NCBI GenBank assembly: GCA_963514095.1
Contig: OY741266.1
Location: forward strand, 3,427,501 to 3,491,500
Direction of reading: 5' to 3'
DNA from: Eutrigla gurnardus
Taxonomy: Eukaryota; Chordata; Actinopteri; Perciformes; Triglidae
Length of the DNA: 64,000 nucleotides
Shown one piece after another: positions 36,361 to 47,163 of this stretch; the stretch's first letter is position 1, and each line of letters opens with the position of its first letter. The notes under the pieces are model-generated. The model made no database searches, had not been told where the DNA came from, and saw only the letters and a list, made by a program, of their open reading frames with translations. The position numbers and the translations under genes were made by a program.

Positions 36361-37884
36361 CTGTACATGTGCAAAAAGAAAGTGTAACCATTGTTTTATA
36401 CCTGTTTCTACATCAGTGGATGTGTAGGAAACACAGGAAGTGTCGCTTGCAGACATAAATATAACCAACTACGCTGCCTGACAGGCAAGCAATGGAGGAG
36501 AGGGCTGAATGTTCATAGCATTAAAAAAAAAAAAATACCAAAGCTGCGTCTATATTTATGGCAGGCAAAAGATGTGACAAGTGAACAGGGAGAGGAGGAA
36601 GAAAGAATGAAGGGAGACATGGAGAAAGTTACAGCTGTTGTAACGTCGCCTGAAACTTCCTTGTGATGGAGAAGAGGAGAAACTATTTGTGAATCTTGAC
36701 TGTTTTTGTCGTTGATCTATTCTGGCTTGTCGTCGGTGCTACAGAGAAAAGTTTTGTCTCACACACAGTCGGCGACTGGCTCGTTGTACCACTGAGCAGA
36801 TGTCACCAATCCGGTCGGTGCGATGTCCAAATGACAGGAACACTACTGGAACAAAGATATTGACTGGAAGATCCACAAAGCACGGCACGAGAATGAGTGG
36901 TAAAGAGGCGAGCGGATGTTGGAAACTAGCGAGGATCAGGGCCTAATCTTCTTCCGAGAGCTAACTAACGCAGTGTAGAACACCAGAGACGAGCAGAAGC
37001 TCCGCGTCAATACTCACCATGCAGTAATTGCAACGGTGACACAAATAATGACTACATGCAGAGAAGGCGGTGTAGAAAGTCCAAGATTTCAAAAATAATT
37101 AGCATGTAAGCATTTTACAGTCAAGAGGAAGTTTTTTTAAATATATGGTATTTGGCTGGCCCTACAGCGGCCATGTGAGATCAATATGACCTGAATTAAT
37201 GGGCAACTTAACAAGGCACTTAAAACCCTCTTAACAGGGGAGATAAAAAGCCAGTGAACTTTGAAAGGTAATGAACATTTTTTATCCCTACAAAGCTGCT
37301 GGCTTTATTAGCTGAAACAAATGGAGCAAGCACTTAAATCAGACACTGAAATTGACTTCTAAATAAATTAAGGTGGCTGGAAATACAACGGCGGTATTTG
37401 CAGCATCCGCACTGGAGCTGTTGTTCTTTAACTCCTCGGCCCAGCGCTCCACAAAAAACTCCTCAAAGACACAGATGATCTCAGACCATCTGGGGTTTCA
37501 CGCTGCTGTGTAACATTTAAAGAATGGGGCCCCCGACTCATCATTAATCTACTTTCTTGTGAGGATAGCAGTCAGACGGTTTGTTGCCCATCACATCGCT
37601 TCCAATCACATCAATATCCAGGCATGGCAATTATTTGTTTCAACACGGTTTGACTTGGCTCACCAGGAAGCCTCATTTGAGAAAAACTTGAGAATATTGT
37701 AAATGTTTGTGGCGCTTGTTGTTATATTAACGTTAATATGTATGTCTTCCTCTATTTTTAGATTCCTGGAATTTAAGCCGAAAAGATGAATAGTAAACTT
37801 TTCAACTAGCATGTTTATTCGCATATTAATCGCTCAACCAGCTTTTTGCTCGTTGGCATCTTGGATTTTGGCCGTCACCATGGC
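36361..37884. other. Noncoding DNA, no gene recognised
   Basis: Unique-looking DNA. A short string near 36860-36905 reads WNKDIDWKIHKARH in one plus frame, faintly like the end of a MYND zinc finger, but the cysteine positions upstream are not intact. I do not call a gene. Confidence 0.45.
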
Positions 37885-38346
37885 TAACTCCATGGGGCAT
37901 TCATTAGTGCTGACAATTGAAAGACCTGGGGAATCATGGGTAATCATTCTGGAGGTGAATATTGCTTCGACAACCTACAAGGAAGACGTTTCCGACCAAT
38001 AGAGACCTAGCATCCCTTTATGATCCTTCATACGCTAATTGGTCGAAACACAGCAAATACTGTTGGTAACTTCTCACATTAGCCATTGTTAAACTTTCTT
38101 TTTTACAGAAAGGATACGTGATTCATGTCATGCTGTATTGAAGAAGACTTGATTCTGGCAATTGAGGCAAAAATTTGCTTTGCGTTTGGTGTGAATGTAT
38201 CTTTAACAAGTCAATGAAGTAAACTGGTTCCAAAAATTCCAAGATGGCAACAGCCAAAATGCTGAACTTGAGGCTCCCAAATTGTAGTCCACAATCCAAT
38301 GGGTGATGTCATGATGACTACGGCCACTACCTATATGCAGTCTATG
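37885..38346 (+). repeat. Composite dispersed repeat (families B then A), copy 1
   Basis: The B part (37891-38097) contains TCATTAGTGCTGACAATTGA, TCTGGAGGTGAATATTGCTT and ACTTCTCACATTAGCCATTG. These recur in order at 45868-46055. The A part follows, with TTGAAGAAGACTTGATTCTG, CCAAGATGGCAACAGCC and the terminal CAGTCTATGG. The same B-then-A order is found in copy 2 beyond the CACTA element. Confidence 0.7.
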
Positions 38347-38438
38347 GTTCATTCATATATGCAAGTGCATTTCTTAAGTACCACTCCCAAAAGGCCATGG
38401 TGTACTTTGAAAATTGTGTCTACTCCGTGTGATGTAAC

Positions 38439-39233
38439 TAGGGCTGAACGATTTTAGGAAAAGATCTAATTGCGATTTTTTCTGGCAGATATTGCGATTT
38501 CGATTTGATTCACAATTTCCTTCAAATCTAGCTTCAGTGCAATATTCACAATGTACAGTAACATTAAAACATTAAATGCTATTACTCTAATGCAAGGGTG
38601 AAAACTAAAGAAAAAAAATTGCTTCCAAATCTACAGTATTTATTAACAAGAAACATGCATTTACATTCCGGCAGTTATTATAAATGAACTAAAGTTAGAA
38701 AAAAAAATTAAAAGTTAAAAAAATACAAAAACTCATATTAAAATAAAATGACCCTTCTGAAAAATATGTCAGACATAAAAATAGGTGGGTCATTCATTTA
38801 TGGCTCAGCAGCACACAAATATTGTCTATTTTGTAAATCAGAGCACAGAGCATTTTCCTGAAAAATAGCAAATATCTTTTTTAAACAAAGGGTGAAGTGC
38901 AGAACAAATAAAATCTCAACAGTACTTAATCAACAATAATACGTCCCTGACGTCTATACATCACTCTTTACAGATTTTTACTGCACATTTTTCAACTCTA
39001 GGGAGCAGGTTAATACTGATTGGTTAGCGTGACCTGTCCACAAGTAGTATGCCGCTTCTGATTGGTGAGCTTGGCAGGATTGTAAGGGGACGGCACGTAT
39101 GTGTAAAATAGATGAAACAACAGATCCTGGGTCAGTCAGGAGTGCTGCAAAAACCGCAGCTTTGGCGATCACATGATCGTGTTGTCTGAAATCGCAATTT
39201 TTGGTTAAGAAAACGACAAATCGTTCAGCCCTA
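38439..39233. mobile_element. Non-autonomous hAT element whose right TSD was split by the CACTA element
   Basis: The ends are perfect 16-bp inverted repeats TAGGGCTGAACGATTT. The left duplication GATGTAAC is at 38431-38438. The right duplication is broken: GA at 39234-39235 precedes the CACTA element and TGTAAC at 45095-45100 follows it. Removing the CACTA element and one AGA restores a perfect right GATGTAAC. The element is 795 bp, AT-rich, without a transposase. A minus frame at 38978-39238 has no recognisable domain. Confidence 0.92.
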
Positions 39234-39459
39234 GACACTGCATGAAAAGTCGAATTTTCGTCCCTGTAAACGCCCGGAAATCTCCCTAATTTTCGGGAGT
39301 TAACGACAATTTACAGGCTGCGAACGCCGCGTTCGTCTGTGCCGAAAATTGTCGGAAACGAACCACAGCGAAGGCTCTAATTAGCATATGAATAGCAGCG
39401 AAACCGCGCCTGGCCAGAGATGGCTTGAATATCTTCACTCAGGATTGGATGAAACCACT

Positions 39460-39609
39460 AGTTTTAAACAAGTATAATCGCTCGTGATTGGTTGGCAGAT
39501 CTGGTCATTATAAATGTAAAGCCAACCCACGTTGGCAGATGTGTTACTATTGGTCACACTGGGTCTTTTAAACAAGAATAATCACTAGTGATTGGTTAGC
39601 AGATCTATC
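39460..39609. repeat. Imperfect direct repeats and start of a TA-rich tract in the CACTA left arm
   Basis: TTTTAAACAAGTATAATCGC with GTGATTGGTTGGCAGATCTG occurs at 39460-39501 and recurs in altered form at 39566-39609. A (TA)n-rich tract follows to about 39740. This is subterminal element DNA beyond the stop codon of the minus-strand gene. Confidence 0.7.
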
Positions 39610-39613
39610 ACTG

Positions 39614-39648
<35 letters not shown>

Positions 39649-39900
39649 GTTTATATATATATATATAAATATATGTATATTTATACATATATATATATAT
39701 ATACACACACATATATTTATTTTTATTTATTTATATATTTATAAATATAAATATGAATGAATTTATTGAGGAAAGGAAAAATTGCCAGGAGGAAGTATTC
39801 AAAGAAAGAGCTTTATTGACAACACAACACACAACTGTACAAATTTGCCCACACAACAAACAAATTAACCTGTCGACATTCTGTCCGAATTTGGTCAATT

Positions 39901-41192
39901 TTACAGCCGCCTGCTGTGCGTGGCCCTGTACTTGGGAGTCTTCTCTAATCGCGACTGTAGAGTCGCACAGAGCTCGGTGAGCTCCTGGCTACGAGAGGAT
40001 GGAGGTCGCACAATCCATCCAGACACCCCGCCAACGACGCCGTCCTCCTCATCAGACATCATGTCTGTGGTGGCGCTCTTCCAACGGTCCACCTCATCGC
40101 CAGCAAGCACACTCCGTCTCACTTCCAGCAGCTGTAAAACAATCAATAAAGACAATCAGTACTGCGCGATGCACTGCGCATGGACACAACACATCTATTA
40201 ATGCACCTGAAAAATAGGTTTAGGTAGGTTTGGTCACATTGACCAAAAACGGATCTAATAAATCTAATAAGTCTTACCCTCTTTCTCCTGGAACGACTCC
40301 GAGCTGACGTCTTCACAGCTTCCGCCTTCGATGCGAGATCAGGCTGTGTGTGTCTGAAGCTCCTGCGTACCGTTTCATAGTACGTCTTACAGGCAGCTGG
40401 AAAACAATTAAATGAGTGGTATGAATAAGAAAACTTAAGTCACAGTAAAATTAAAACAAGGAAGAAGAAAACAGTAAAAGTTACTTACACACAATGGCGT
40501 CACTATCGGCGTCATAGAAATCCGGACTTGCGGACAAAGCTCCGAGCAAGTAAGAGGTCACAGCTTCGTTATGAGGCGAGGTTCGTCTGTGAAAACAAAA
40601 TGAACAGTTAAGATCGGTATCTACTGTTAACGCATCTATTTCCTTATACAGCAGAATGAAAGCATATTCTTTAAATCTTACCCTTGCTCCGGTTCATAGC
40701 GCCTACAATTCGTCTCCGAGTTGTGAAGCCGGCGTACTGCTTCCTGTAAAAGACCAACAACATACACTTAACAAAGCAACTTAACGTTACACTGGTTCCT
40801 CTCTCTTGTTCTTTTACAAGGCTACTATGCTACTTTTAGCTTGGACTATTAGCTTTTAAGCTACTTTTAGCTTGGGCTTGCTTTGCTAATTTTAGCTTAG
40901 CTAGCAGTCACCGAACATATTCTTACCGCAATCTTGGGATCACCCGTCTTCTCTTTTTCGAGTTAACGTTAGTCTCTTCCACACACTGTTTCGTCTCCAA
41001 AGCAGCCAACCTGGAGTTTAGTGCGGCGAACTGCTCATTCACATCGGCAGCAAGCACAGCGAGCTGACGAGACAGGCCACTGATAGCATTCAGCAGTTTC
41101 TTCTCGCCGGTCTGCGGACTCGCTGAAAGTGGTTGATCGCGTCCATGCAGAGGGGTTGAAGGGGAGTTGAATGCGAGACGCCGTCCAGCCAT
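39901..41192 (-). CDS. CACTA-encoded second gene, five exons, C14orf93-like
   Basis: Five exons can be traced on the minus strand: 41192-40944 (or 40927), 40743-40682, 40586-40489, 40396-40278 and 40131-39901. Introns end in clear polypyrimidine-CAG acceptors, and four of the exon ends have GTAAG donors. Exons 2-5 join in one open frame. Exon 1 joins in phase only with a weaker GTGATC donor at 40943-40938; the stronger GTAAGA at 40926 would cause a stop in exon 3. With the first choice the total is 759 nt, 252 codons plus stop. Exon 1 encodes a leucine/alanine-rich coiled-coil-like stretch (QLAVLAADVNEQFAALNSRL). The C-terminus has a TDMMSDEEDG acidic motif and a SGWIVRPPSSRSQEL motif. These resemble the C14orf93-like proteins annotated in fish, from memory. 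Function is unknown; a DNA-binding or accessory role in transposition is inference. Confidence 0.7.
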
Positions 41193-41477
41193 TATAGATC
41201 ACCAAACCAACGCAGTTAAAACACAGAAGTGGAGTGAAAGTTCTGAGTACAGGTATAAAAACATGCCCGTCTTGCCCATGACCTCGCACGTGATTGGACA
41301 AGATGCCGACCTCGCACCTGATTGGACGAGGTCCCCGTGACCTCGTACGTGCTCGTCCAATCACATGCGAGGTCATTGTTACACGGAAGAACTCGCGAGA
41401 CGAGATCTATGATATAAACAGACACGGTGTGGCCATGAAGCTCTGTGATAGAAACACGGTGTGACGTTAGTTGAAAG
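41193..41477. promoter_or_regulatory. Bidirectional promoter of the CACTA element
   Basis: These 285 bp separate the start codons of two divergent genes. The core (41280-41375) holds three related modules: GACCTCGCACGTGATTGG, GACCTCGCACCTGATTGG, and an inverted one with CCAATCACATGCGAGGTC. Each combines an E-box-like CACGTG/CACCTG/CATGCG with a CCAAT box (41293-41297, 41321-41325 on the minus strand; 41357-41361 on the plus). A GATATAAAC at 41409-41417 could act as a TATA element for the transposase. Function is inferred from position and motifs. Confidence 0.6.
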
Positions 41478-44400
41478 ATGGAAGTCCCAATACTGAAGAA
41501 AAGACCTCGGCGGTTCTGTGAACATTGCAACATCGAACTCTGTCATACACAGTATTTTGACCACAAAAAGCGCTTTTTCAAAAATGGAGTTTGGGAGAAA
41601 AAATCCAAAAGGGCTAAGTCAGATAACGTACAGAGCCTGCTGCTATCCAGTCATGACCCAACAGACGGGAGTCATGTACCGCCGATGTGTAAAGACCTCG
41701 AAGATAACTTGGCTGGACTTGGAGAGATTGATGGAAGTGAAATGCACTCCGAGGACCCAGAAAAAGAAGTGATGGAAGAATCTGAAGAAATTCACCCAGC
41801 GACTGACAGTTCAGACAACGGTAAGCACCACAATTTACCTGTTACACCTGTACAGCTGTGGGCTGCAGATATTGTAACTGTACCCGGTCTCCCCTTTAGA
41901 TTGTCTAATATATGTGGTTGCTTTTCACTGTTGTGGTTATTGTAATAATAATTAATAATAAAATACGAATATCGCATTATAATGCATGACTGTATCTTCT
42001 GCACGGGTTGTTTCCAGACGAAACAGCAGATGACCAAAGCATTCATCTTTTCCTGGACTCCAGTGATTCAGAGTCAGTGCAAGATGATGAAGACATCTCC
42101 TGTTATGTGGTAAGCATGAAATTACCTTTGACTATTCAAGTATAGAGTTCCATACATGCTAATCCAGAGCTCAAACGGGAAAACCCAACATGTTTCACCC
42201 ACATTATTGTATTCTACTCTCAGTACTACTACTGTTACTCTCAGTGTACAGTCTAAATTTCTGTTAGGGAACTATGAAAGCAACTAAAATAAACAATTGA
42301 ATTATAAACACTTCCAACAATCCCCTGAATGTTCCCACAGAGTACTTTTAACAGGTTCATTGCACTAAAGCTAACTGTTTGAGATGCACATGATCTTCAC
42401 TACAGCTTTAAAATCTTTTCATACTCAAATGGCCATATTAATGATGGTCTTTTCATACTCAAATGGCCATATCAATGATGGTCTTTTCATACTCAAATTC
42501 TTTTCATACTCAAATGGCCATATTCATGCACTGAGTACAGTCGTTTGAGTGATGAGTATGGGCATTGCATGCGTTTTAAATGTGTACTTTACATTTGCAT
42601 AGGATGAGTACGTGACTGAAGAGGGGGAAAGCCTTGCTGAGGAGCAGAGTGAAGATGGCGAGGGGCATGGAAGTGATCAGTCCAGAAGTGAAAAACCAGA
42701 AGACTTGTTGCTGAAACTTCTGGCCATGATGCTTTTGTCATGGCAATCAACCTTCAAGATTTCTGACAATGCCCTCACATCACTTCTTCTGTGCATCAAA
42801 CACTTCATGTGGATAATTGGAAATGTTCTCTGTGCTAATTCCGTCACTGCCTTTGCAAGCAACATTCCAAAGACTTTATTCTCCTTGAGGAAATGGACTG
42901 GTATCCTCCGTGACAACTTCTTACAGTATGTGGTTTGTCCAAAATGTATGACAGTATACATGCTTACTGAAACCTACGAGGTACATACAGAGGTAATTGA
43001 AATATTCAAACATTCTCTGCTATAATTAATAAACATTGAAATTGATCATTGAATCAGTAAAACCAATATGTAGATGTTTACATTGTTCATTTTTTAATGG
43101 ATATTAGTTGGTCTGTTTCATTGAATGTTCAAATATAAATATGTGTGTGTAACGTATTGCATTTTACTTATTTGCAGGATGCCACAAGTGTTTGAAGACG
43201 TTCAGCAAGAAAGACTTTGGTGAAAAAATGGACTACTCAGGCTTTGAGCGGTCTTCATGGGAGCCACGCATGTCAAAGGATCACAAACACTATGCTGGAC
43301 TATCCAAACGGGCAAGGACTAAGGCAGAACAGAAAAGAATTGAACGCAAATATGGAGCTAGATGGTCAGAACTTTTCCGCTTGAGTTACTATGAAGCCAT
43401 CAGATTTGTCGTCATAGATCCAATGCACAACCTTCTCCTTGGTACGGCAAGACATGTATTCAGACTGGACAGAACTAGGAATTTTAACAACAAAAAGCCT
43501 TGATGAACTTCAAGCTAGAGTGGAAAAAATCAAAGTACCTTATGAGGTTGGAAGAATTCCCTTACGGATTTCATCTGGATTTACAGGATTTACAGCAGAT
43601 CAGTGGAAAAACTGGACAACCATTTACTCACTGTTTTGTCTGAAGGGGCTTATCAACAACAGACACTATGACATGTGGTTTGACTTTGTGCAGGCTTGTA
43701 TCATACTCTGCTCCAGAGTCATATCTATCAATAGACTGGAACTAGCAGATGGATACCTGCAGACATTTATCTCAAAATTTGTTGAACTGTTTGGCCCATT
43801 GCACTGCACCCCCAACATGCATCTGCATCTTCATTTGAAAGAGTGCATGTTGGATTACGGACCTGTTTATTCTTTTTGGTGTTTTTCATTTGAGCGTTTT
43901 AATGGAATACTGGGAAAGTTTAATAACAACAATAGGGCAATTGAAGTCCAGATTATGAGGCAGTTTCAGCAGAGCCAACAGCTTCATATGCCATGGACAT
44001 GTGAATATGGTGCTGAATTTGCCAGTATTTTAGGAAGACAAATGGTTGGGACTTTGTCATGCAATGACACAGCTGATATGCTTTATGTGAAGCACAGTGT
44101 GTTGGTGTCAGCAGAAAGACTTCTCTTAGAAAACTGTACAGTGGTGCCTTTGTCTCCATTCCACCAGACAATCTTGGATGAGCCTGACAGACATGCAATG
44201 TTGACAATGTATCATCAAATGTACCCTTGTGTCACTGACGTTGACTGTTTTGCCATGACATGCAAACGAGTAACATATCTGAATGTCACTTACTCAATTG
44301 ATGGGTCTAGAGCAGAAAGGTCAGCATATGTATATGCTAAGTGGTGTGGAAACACTAATAGTTTTGAGGAACCCATCCTTGACCCTCTAGCAGAACTACG

Positions 44401-44692
44401 ACCAGCCATTATAAAGCAGTTTATAGTTGTTAATGTTGTGTCAAAAGGTACTGCATTTAAACATGTTATTGCGCAAGTTTCCTGGCTTCATCCCCATCCG
44501 GACAGACATTTTTATGGAAAGCCAATAGAAGTTTGGAGCTTGCAGGGAACAGACACGTCATACCCAGCATCATTTCTGCCTGTTGAGCGCATTTCTGGGA
44601 GATGTGTGGTTAACACATCCACTGTGCATTTAAGCAAGACCAAAGAAAGGGTCACTGTAGTCATGCCACTATGCACAGTGGATGAGCTCTAG
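41478..44692 (+). pseudogene. CACTA transposase (Tnp2/Transposase_21-type), decayed
   Basis: Exon 1 (41478-41820) begins with a CEHCNIELCHTQYFDHK zinc-binding-like motif, then acidic sequence. Exon 2 (42018-42109) is acidic. Exon 3 (42603 to about 42981 or 42993) contains a YVVCPKCMTVY motif. The last exon (from 43178) contains a CHKC motif, DPMHN at 43417-43431 (second catalytic Asp in a DxxH context) and FERFNG with Glu at 43892, and runs to 44692. Acceptor 43178 needs a donor leaving one base, but the visible exon 3 donors leave none. The segment that in relatives lies between the two cysteine motifs, including the first catalytic Asp, is absent, so an exon is missing. After HVFRL near 43470 the frame shifts by +1, consistent with a 2-nt deletion. 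The protein is therefore probably inactive. A polyadenylation-like ATTAAA follows at about 44747. Confidence 0.85.
42414..42528. repeat. 34-bp tandem repeat in a transposase intron
   Basis: TCTTTTCATACTCAAATGGC followed by CATATTAATGATGG occurs twice in full, then twice as partial units. It lies within the intron between transposase exons 2 and 3. Confidence 0.85.
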
Positions 44693-45100
44693 GAGACTGT
44701 GATGTTGTTTGCATGAATGTACATTTTACCTTTGTGGCAAAGCCTGATTAAAAGTAATTGTTGAAGCAAATAGTTTTGTGTATCTTTGAATGAAGAGGAA
44801 ATGAAGTTAACACCTTTCAGAAAAATGTCACTTGGGGTGAAACTCCCCCTGCTACCCTGATTTGCATTTGTTTAGCTCACAGCATTTTCATTTACATGTT
44901 AAAGCCTCCCCTAGGATTACGGGGAGGGGGGTCATGGGGGGACAACTGCCAAGCAAGGCCCACGTCAATTCCCGGCAATTTACGTCAGTTTTCGGTGTTT
45001 CCTGCAAATTGCCGTTTGCAGTCGTAAACCTGAACTTCCACGGCAATTTACAGGGCCGCTAACTGACGAAAATCCCACTTTTCATGCAGTGAGATGTAAC

Positions 45101-45864
45101 TACAGTATGCTACTTCTGCCAAAAAAACAGAAATTATTTTTCAAAAATGCTTTTCAGGAAAATCTACACAGGTTTGAAGCACTTAAACAAATGGCCACTG
45201 CTGTTGACAAGGCGAGGTAGGGCGTCTACATAACAAGTAGTTGAATAGAAGTCTTTTTTATATAATTTGTTCTGATTACAACCCTAAAAACCATGTTATT
45301 TCTTGAGTATCAGTCCTGGATGCTAACAGGGCTAAAGAGGGCTAAAGAGAAATATACTAATGTCATGCAGAGGACGGACTTCCAGGAGAACCCTACAATA
45401 TCGCCCCTTAATGAGAAACAAGTCAATCTCATTTCTCGGTAAACCAATCTAATTTTACAGAACAGATTAATAGCTGCAATAATTGAATGACACAAAGAGC
45501 ACCAAGGAGGAGCCCATGAATACACTATCTACATAATATTCATTCACTGGAGATACAGCAGCACCTTTGAGTTGTCTGGATGCCACAAACCTCACCTCCA
45601 CCCCTCTAGATTGCAGATTTTTCAATGGGAGCGACCAATTTTGTTTGGTAAATTATACAGCGCTGCCATGGGAGCCCCACTCCCACAAGCAGATGGCTCC
45701 TTTAGCTATAATCAGTGCACTAAACACTGGATGATACAAACTTTAATGAGTTCAATGCAAACTTTCTCTCACTCACTCTTACTCACTCACAGCTGCTCTG
45801 AGAGCCACAAATCAATCCATTATTACAGGTGAAACAACAGCAGAGCGAGAGGGAGGGAACTGTG
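45101..45864. other. Noncoding DNA right of the CACTA element
   Basis: This is the host sequence that continues the left flank at 38438 once both transposons are removed. No gene is recognised. Confidence 0.5.
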
Positions 45865-46645
45865 GTCATTAGTGCTGACAAATGAAAGGCCCGGGGATCC
45901 TGGGTAATTATTCTGGAGGTGAATATTGCTTCCACAACCTATAAGGAAGACGTTTTGGACCCATAAACACCGAACATCCCATTATGATCCTTCATCCTCT
46001 AATGAGTTCAAACAGCAAATACTGTATGTAACTTCTCACATTAGCCATTGAAACAACAAAACTACGTAGTTGGGCTCAGGACTTAAACAAACGTAAACTA
46101 ACTTCACAAGGGACACAGACACCGATCTCCTGGGTAAACGTCAGGTATTTGTGTGATCCGCCCTCCATGAGTAGTCTCTCTCGCTTTTCTTATTCTGTTC
46201 CTTCCTATTGTTCACTTGCTCTGACAGTTGCATATGTGGATGGCACTGCATTTGGTACGGACTACATGACGTGAAATGCCTAAGGTTTTGATGCCTCGAT
46301 GCCCTGCCATCTTGGATTTTTTGCAACCAAGGAGGAAGTGACCATATTTGAACTGTGGAGGAGCGACGGGTGGAGCTGATGAACACAAGCTGCAGAGCAG
46401 CACCCTTACTGGATCAGGATTCACTGGCTTCTGGTGTGAAGCTGGTAGCAATGTCAACTTCATAATTCAAAATGAAATGAAAGTGTAATCTTGTCAATCA
46501 CATCACCACAAAGCAAACCTTAATTCATCTTCTAATTTACTCCTAATCAAGCCATAATTTACTCAATGAACATATTGAAGAAGACTTGAAACTTGCGATG
46601 AAGACTATAAACTCATGTTTCCAATGTTAAACATTCATGTGTGTT
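45865..46645. repeat. Composite dispersed repeat (families B then A), copy 2
   Basis: The B part (45868-46055) matches 37891-38097 in order and orientation, at roughly 80% by eye. An A-related part follows, with GCCATCTTGGATTTTTTGCA near 46307 and TTGAAGAAGACTTGAAACTT near 46577. The pair flanks the hAT/CACTA complex, but the copies are diverged, so they are older repeats rather than a recent duplication. Confidence 0.6.
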
Positions 46646-46829
46646 GCCTGTTAACTTTATTAAATCTGTCAATGAGCCTACTCATGTTAAGGGCCATGTC
46701 CTCTCACTTGGCTTGCCCCTAATTCATCCTGAGACCACACCCCCTTGTGTCACCGGTCATTTTGCCCAACTCTTTGAAGCACCGAGCACTGGCCCCTGTA
46801 GGGGGGCGAAGTAAAAATACAGAATATAG

Positions 46830-47163
46830 GTTGTACTATTGTAATATTTGATGCATTAATGTGTTCATCACTTTAGTGCTGCAGCTGGTAAAGATGGAGC
46901 TCATTATAAAGCCTTTATGTACTGCTAGGTAGTTTAATGGTTAAAATGACATACCGGTAGTAATATATTAGTTAATAATTCATTTTTCTTTTAATAATCG
47001 GAATCTGTAAAGTAACAAAAGCCGTCTAAAAATGTTATCATAATTAGATGTAATGGAGTAGAAGTATAAAGTAGTATGAAATGGAAATACTTGAGTAGAA
47101 GTACTTCAACATTGTACTTAAGTACAGCAATTGAGTAAATGTACTTAGTTACCTTCCACCACT
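46830..47163. repeat. Fish repeat fragment ending GTTACCTTCCACCACTG
   Basis: The run contains CTGCTAGGTAGTTTAATGG, GGAGTAGAAGTATAAAGTAG, ACTTAAGTACAGCAATTGAG and the end TTACCTTCCACCACTG. I recognise the very common percomorph repeat whose inverted end begins CAGTGGTGGAA. Only the right portion is present here. Confidence 0.7.

Larger units (their letters stand above)
39236..45091 (+). mobile_element. Complete CACTA (EnSpm-type) transposon, 5856 bp
   Basis: The ends begin CACTGCATGAAAAGT on both sides in inverted orientation; 25 of the first 27 positions match. AGA is duplicated at 39233-39235 and 45092-45094, the 3-bp size expected for CACTA elements. Subterminal CAATTTACAGG-type motifs recur near both ends (39308; 44975 and 45043), another CACTA habit. 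Inside are two divergent genes around a shared promoter region: the minus gene 39901-41192 and the Tnp2-type transposase 41478-44692. The transposase is broken, so this copy is non-autonomous. Confidence 0.93.

Noticed and set aside
36860..36905. MYND zinc-finger remnant (WNKDIDWKIHKARH)
   Set aside because: Upstream cysteine/histidine spacing is not recognisable in the same frame and a stop lies just upstream; too weak to call.
41193..41477. Host CpG-island promoter
   Set aside because: It lies inside the CACTA element between its two genes, so it is explained as the element's own promoter.
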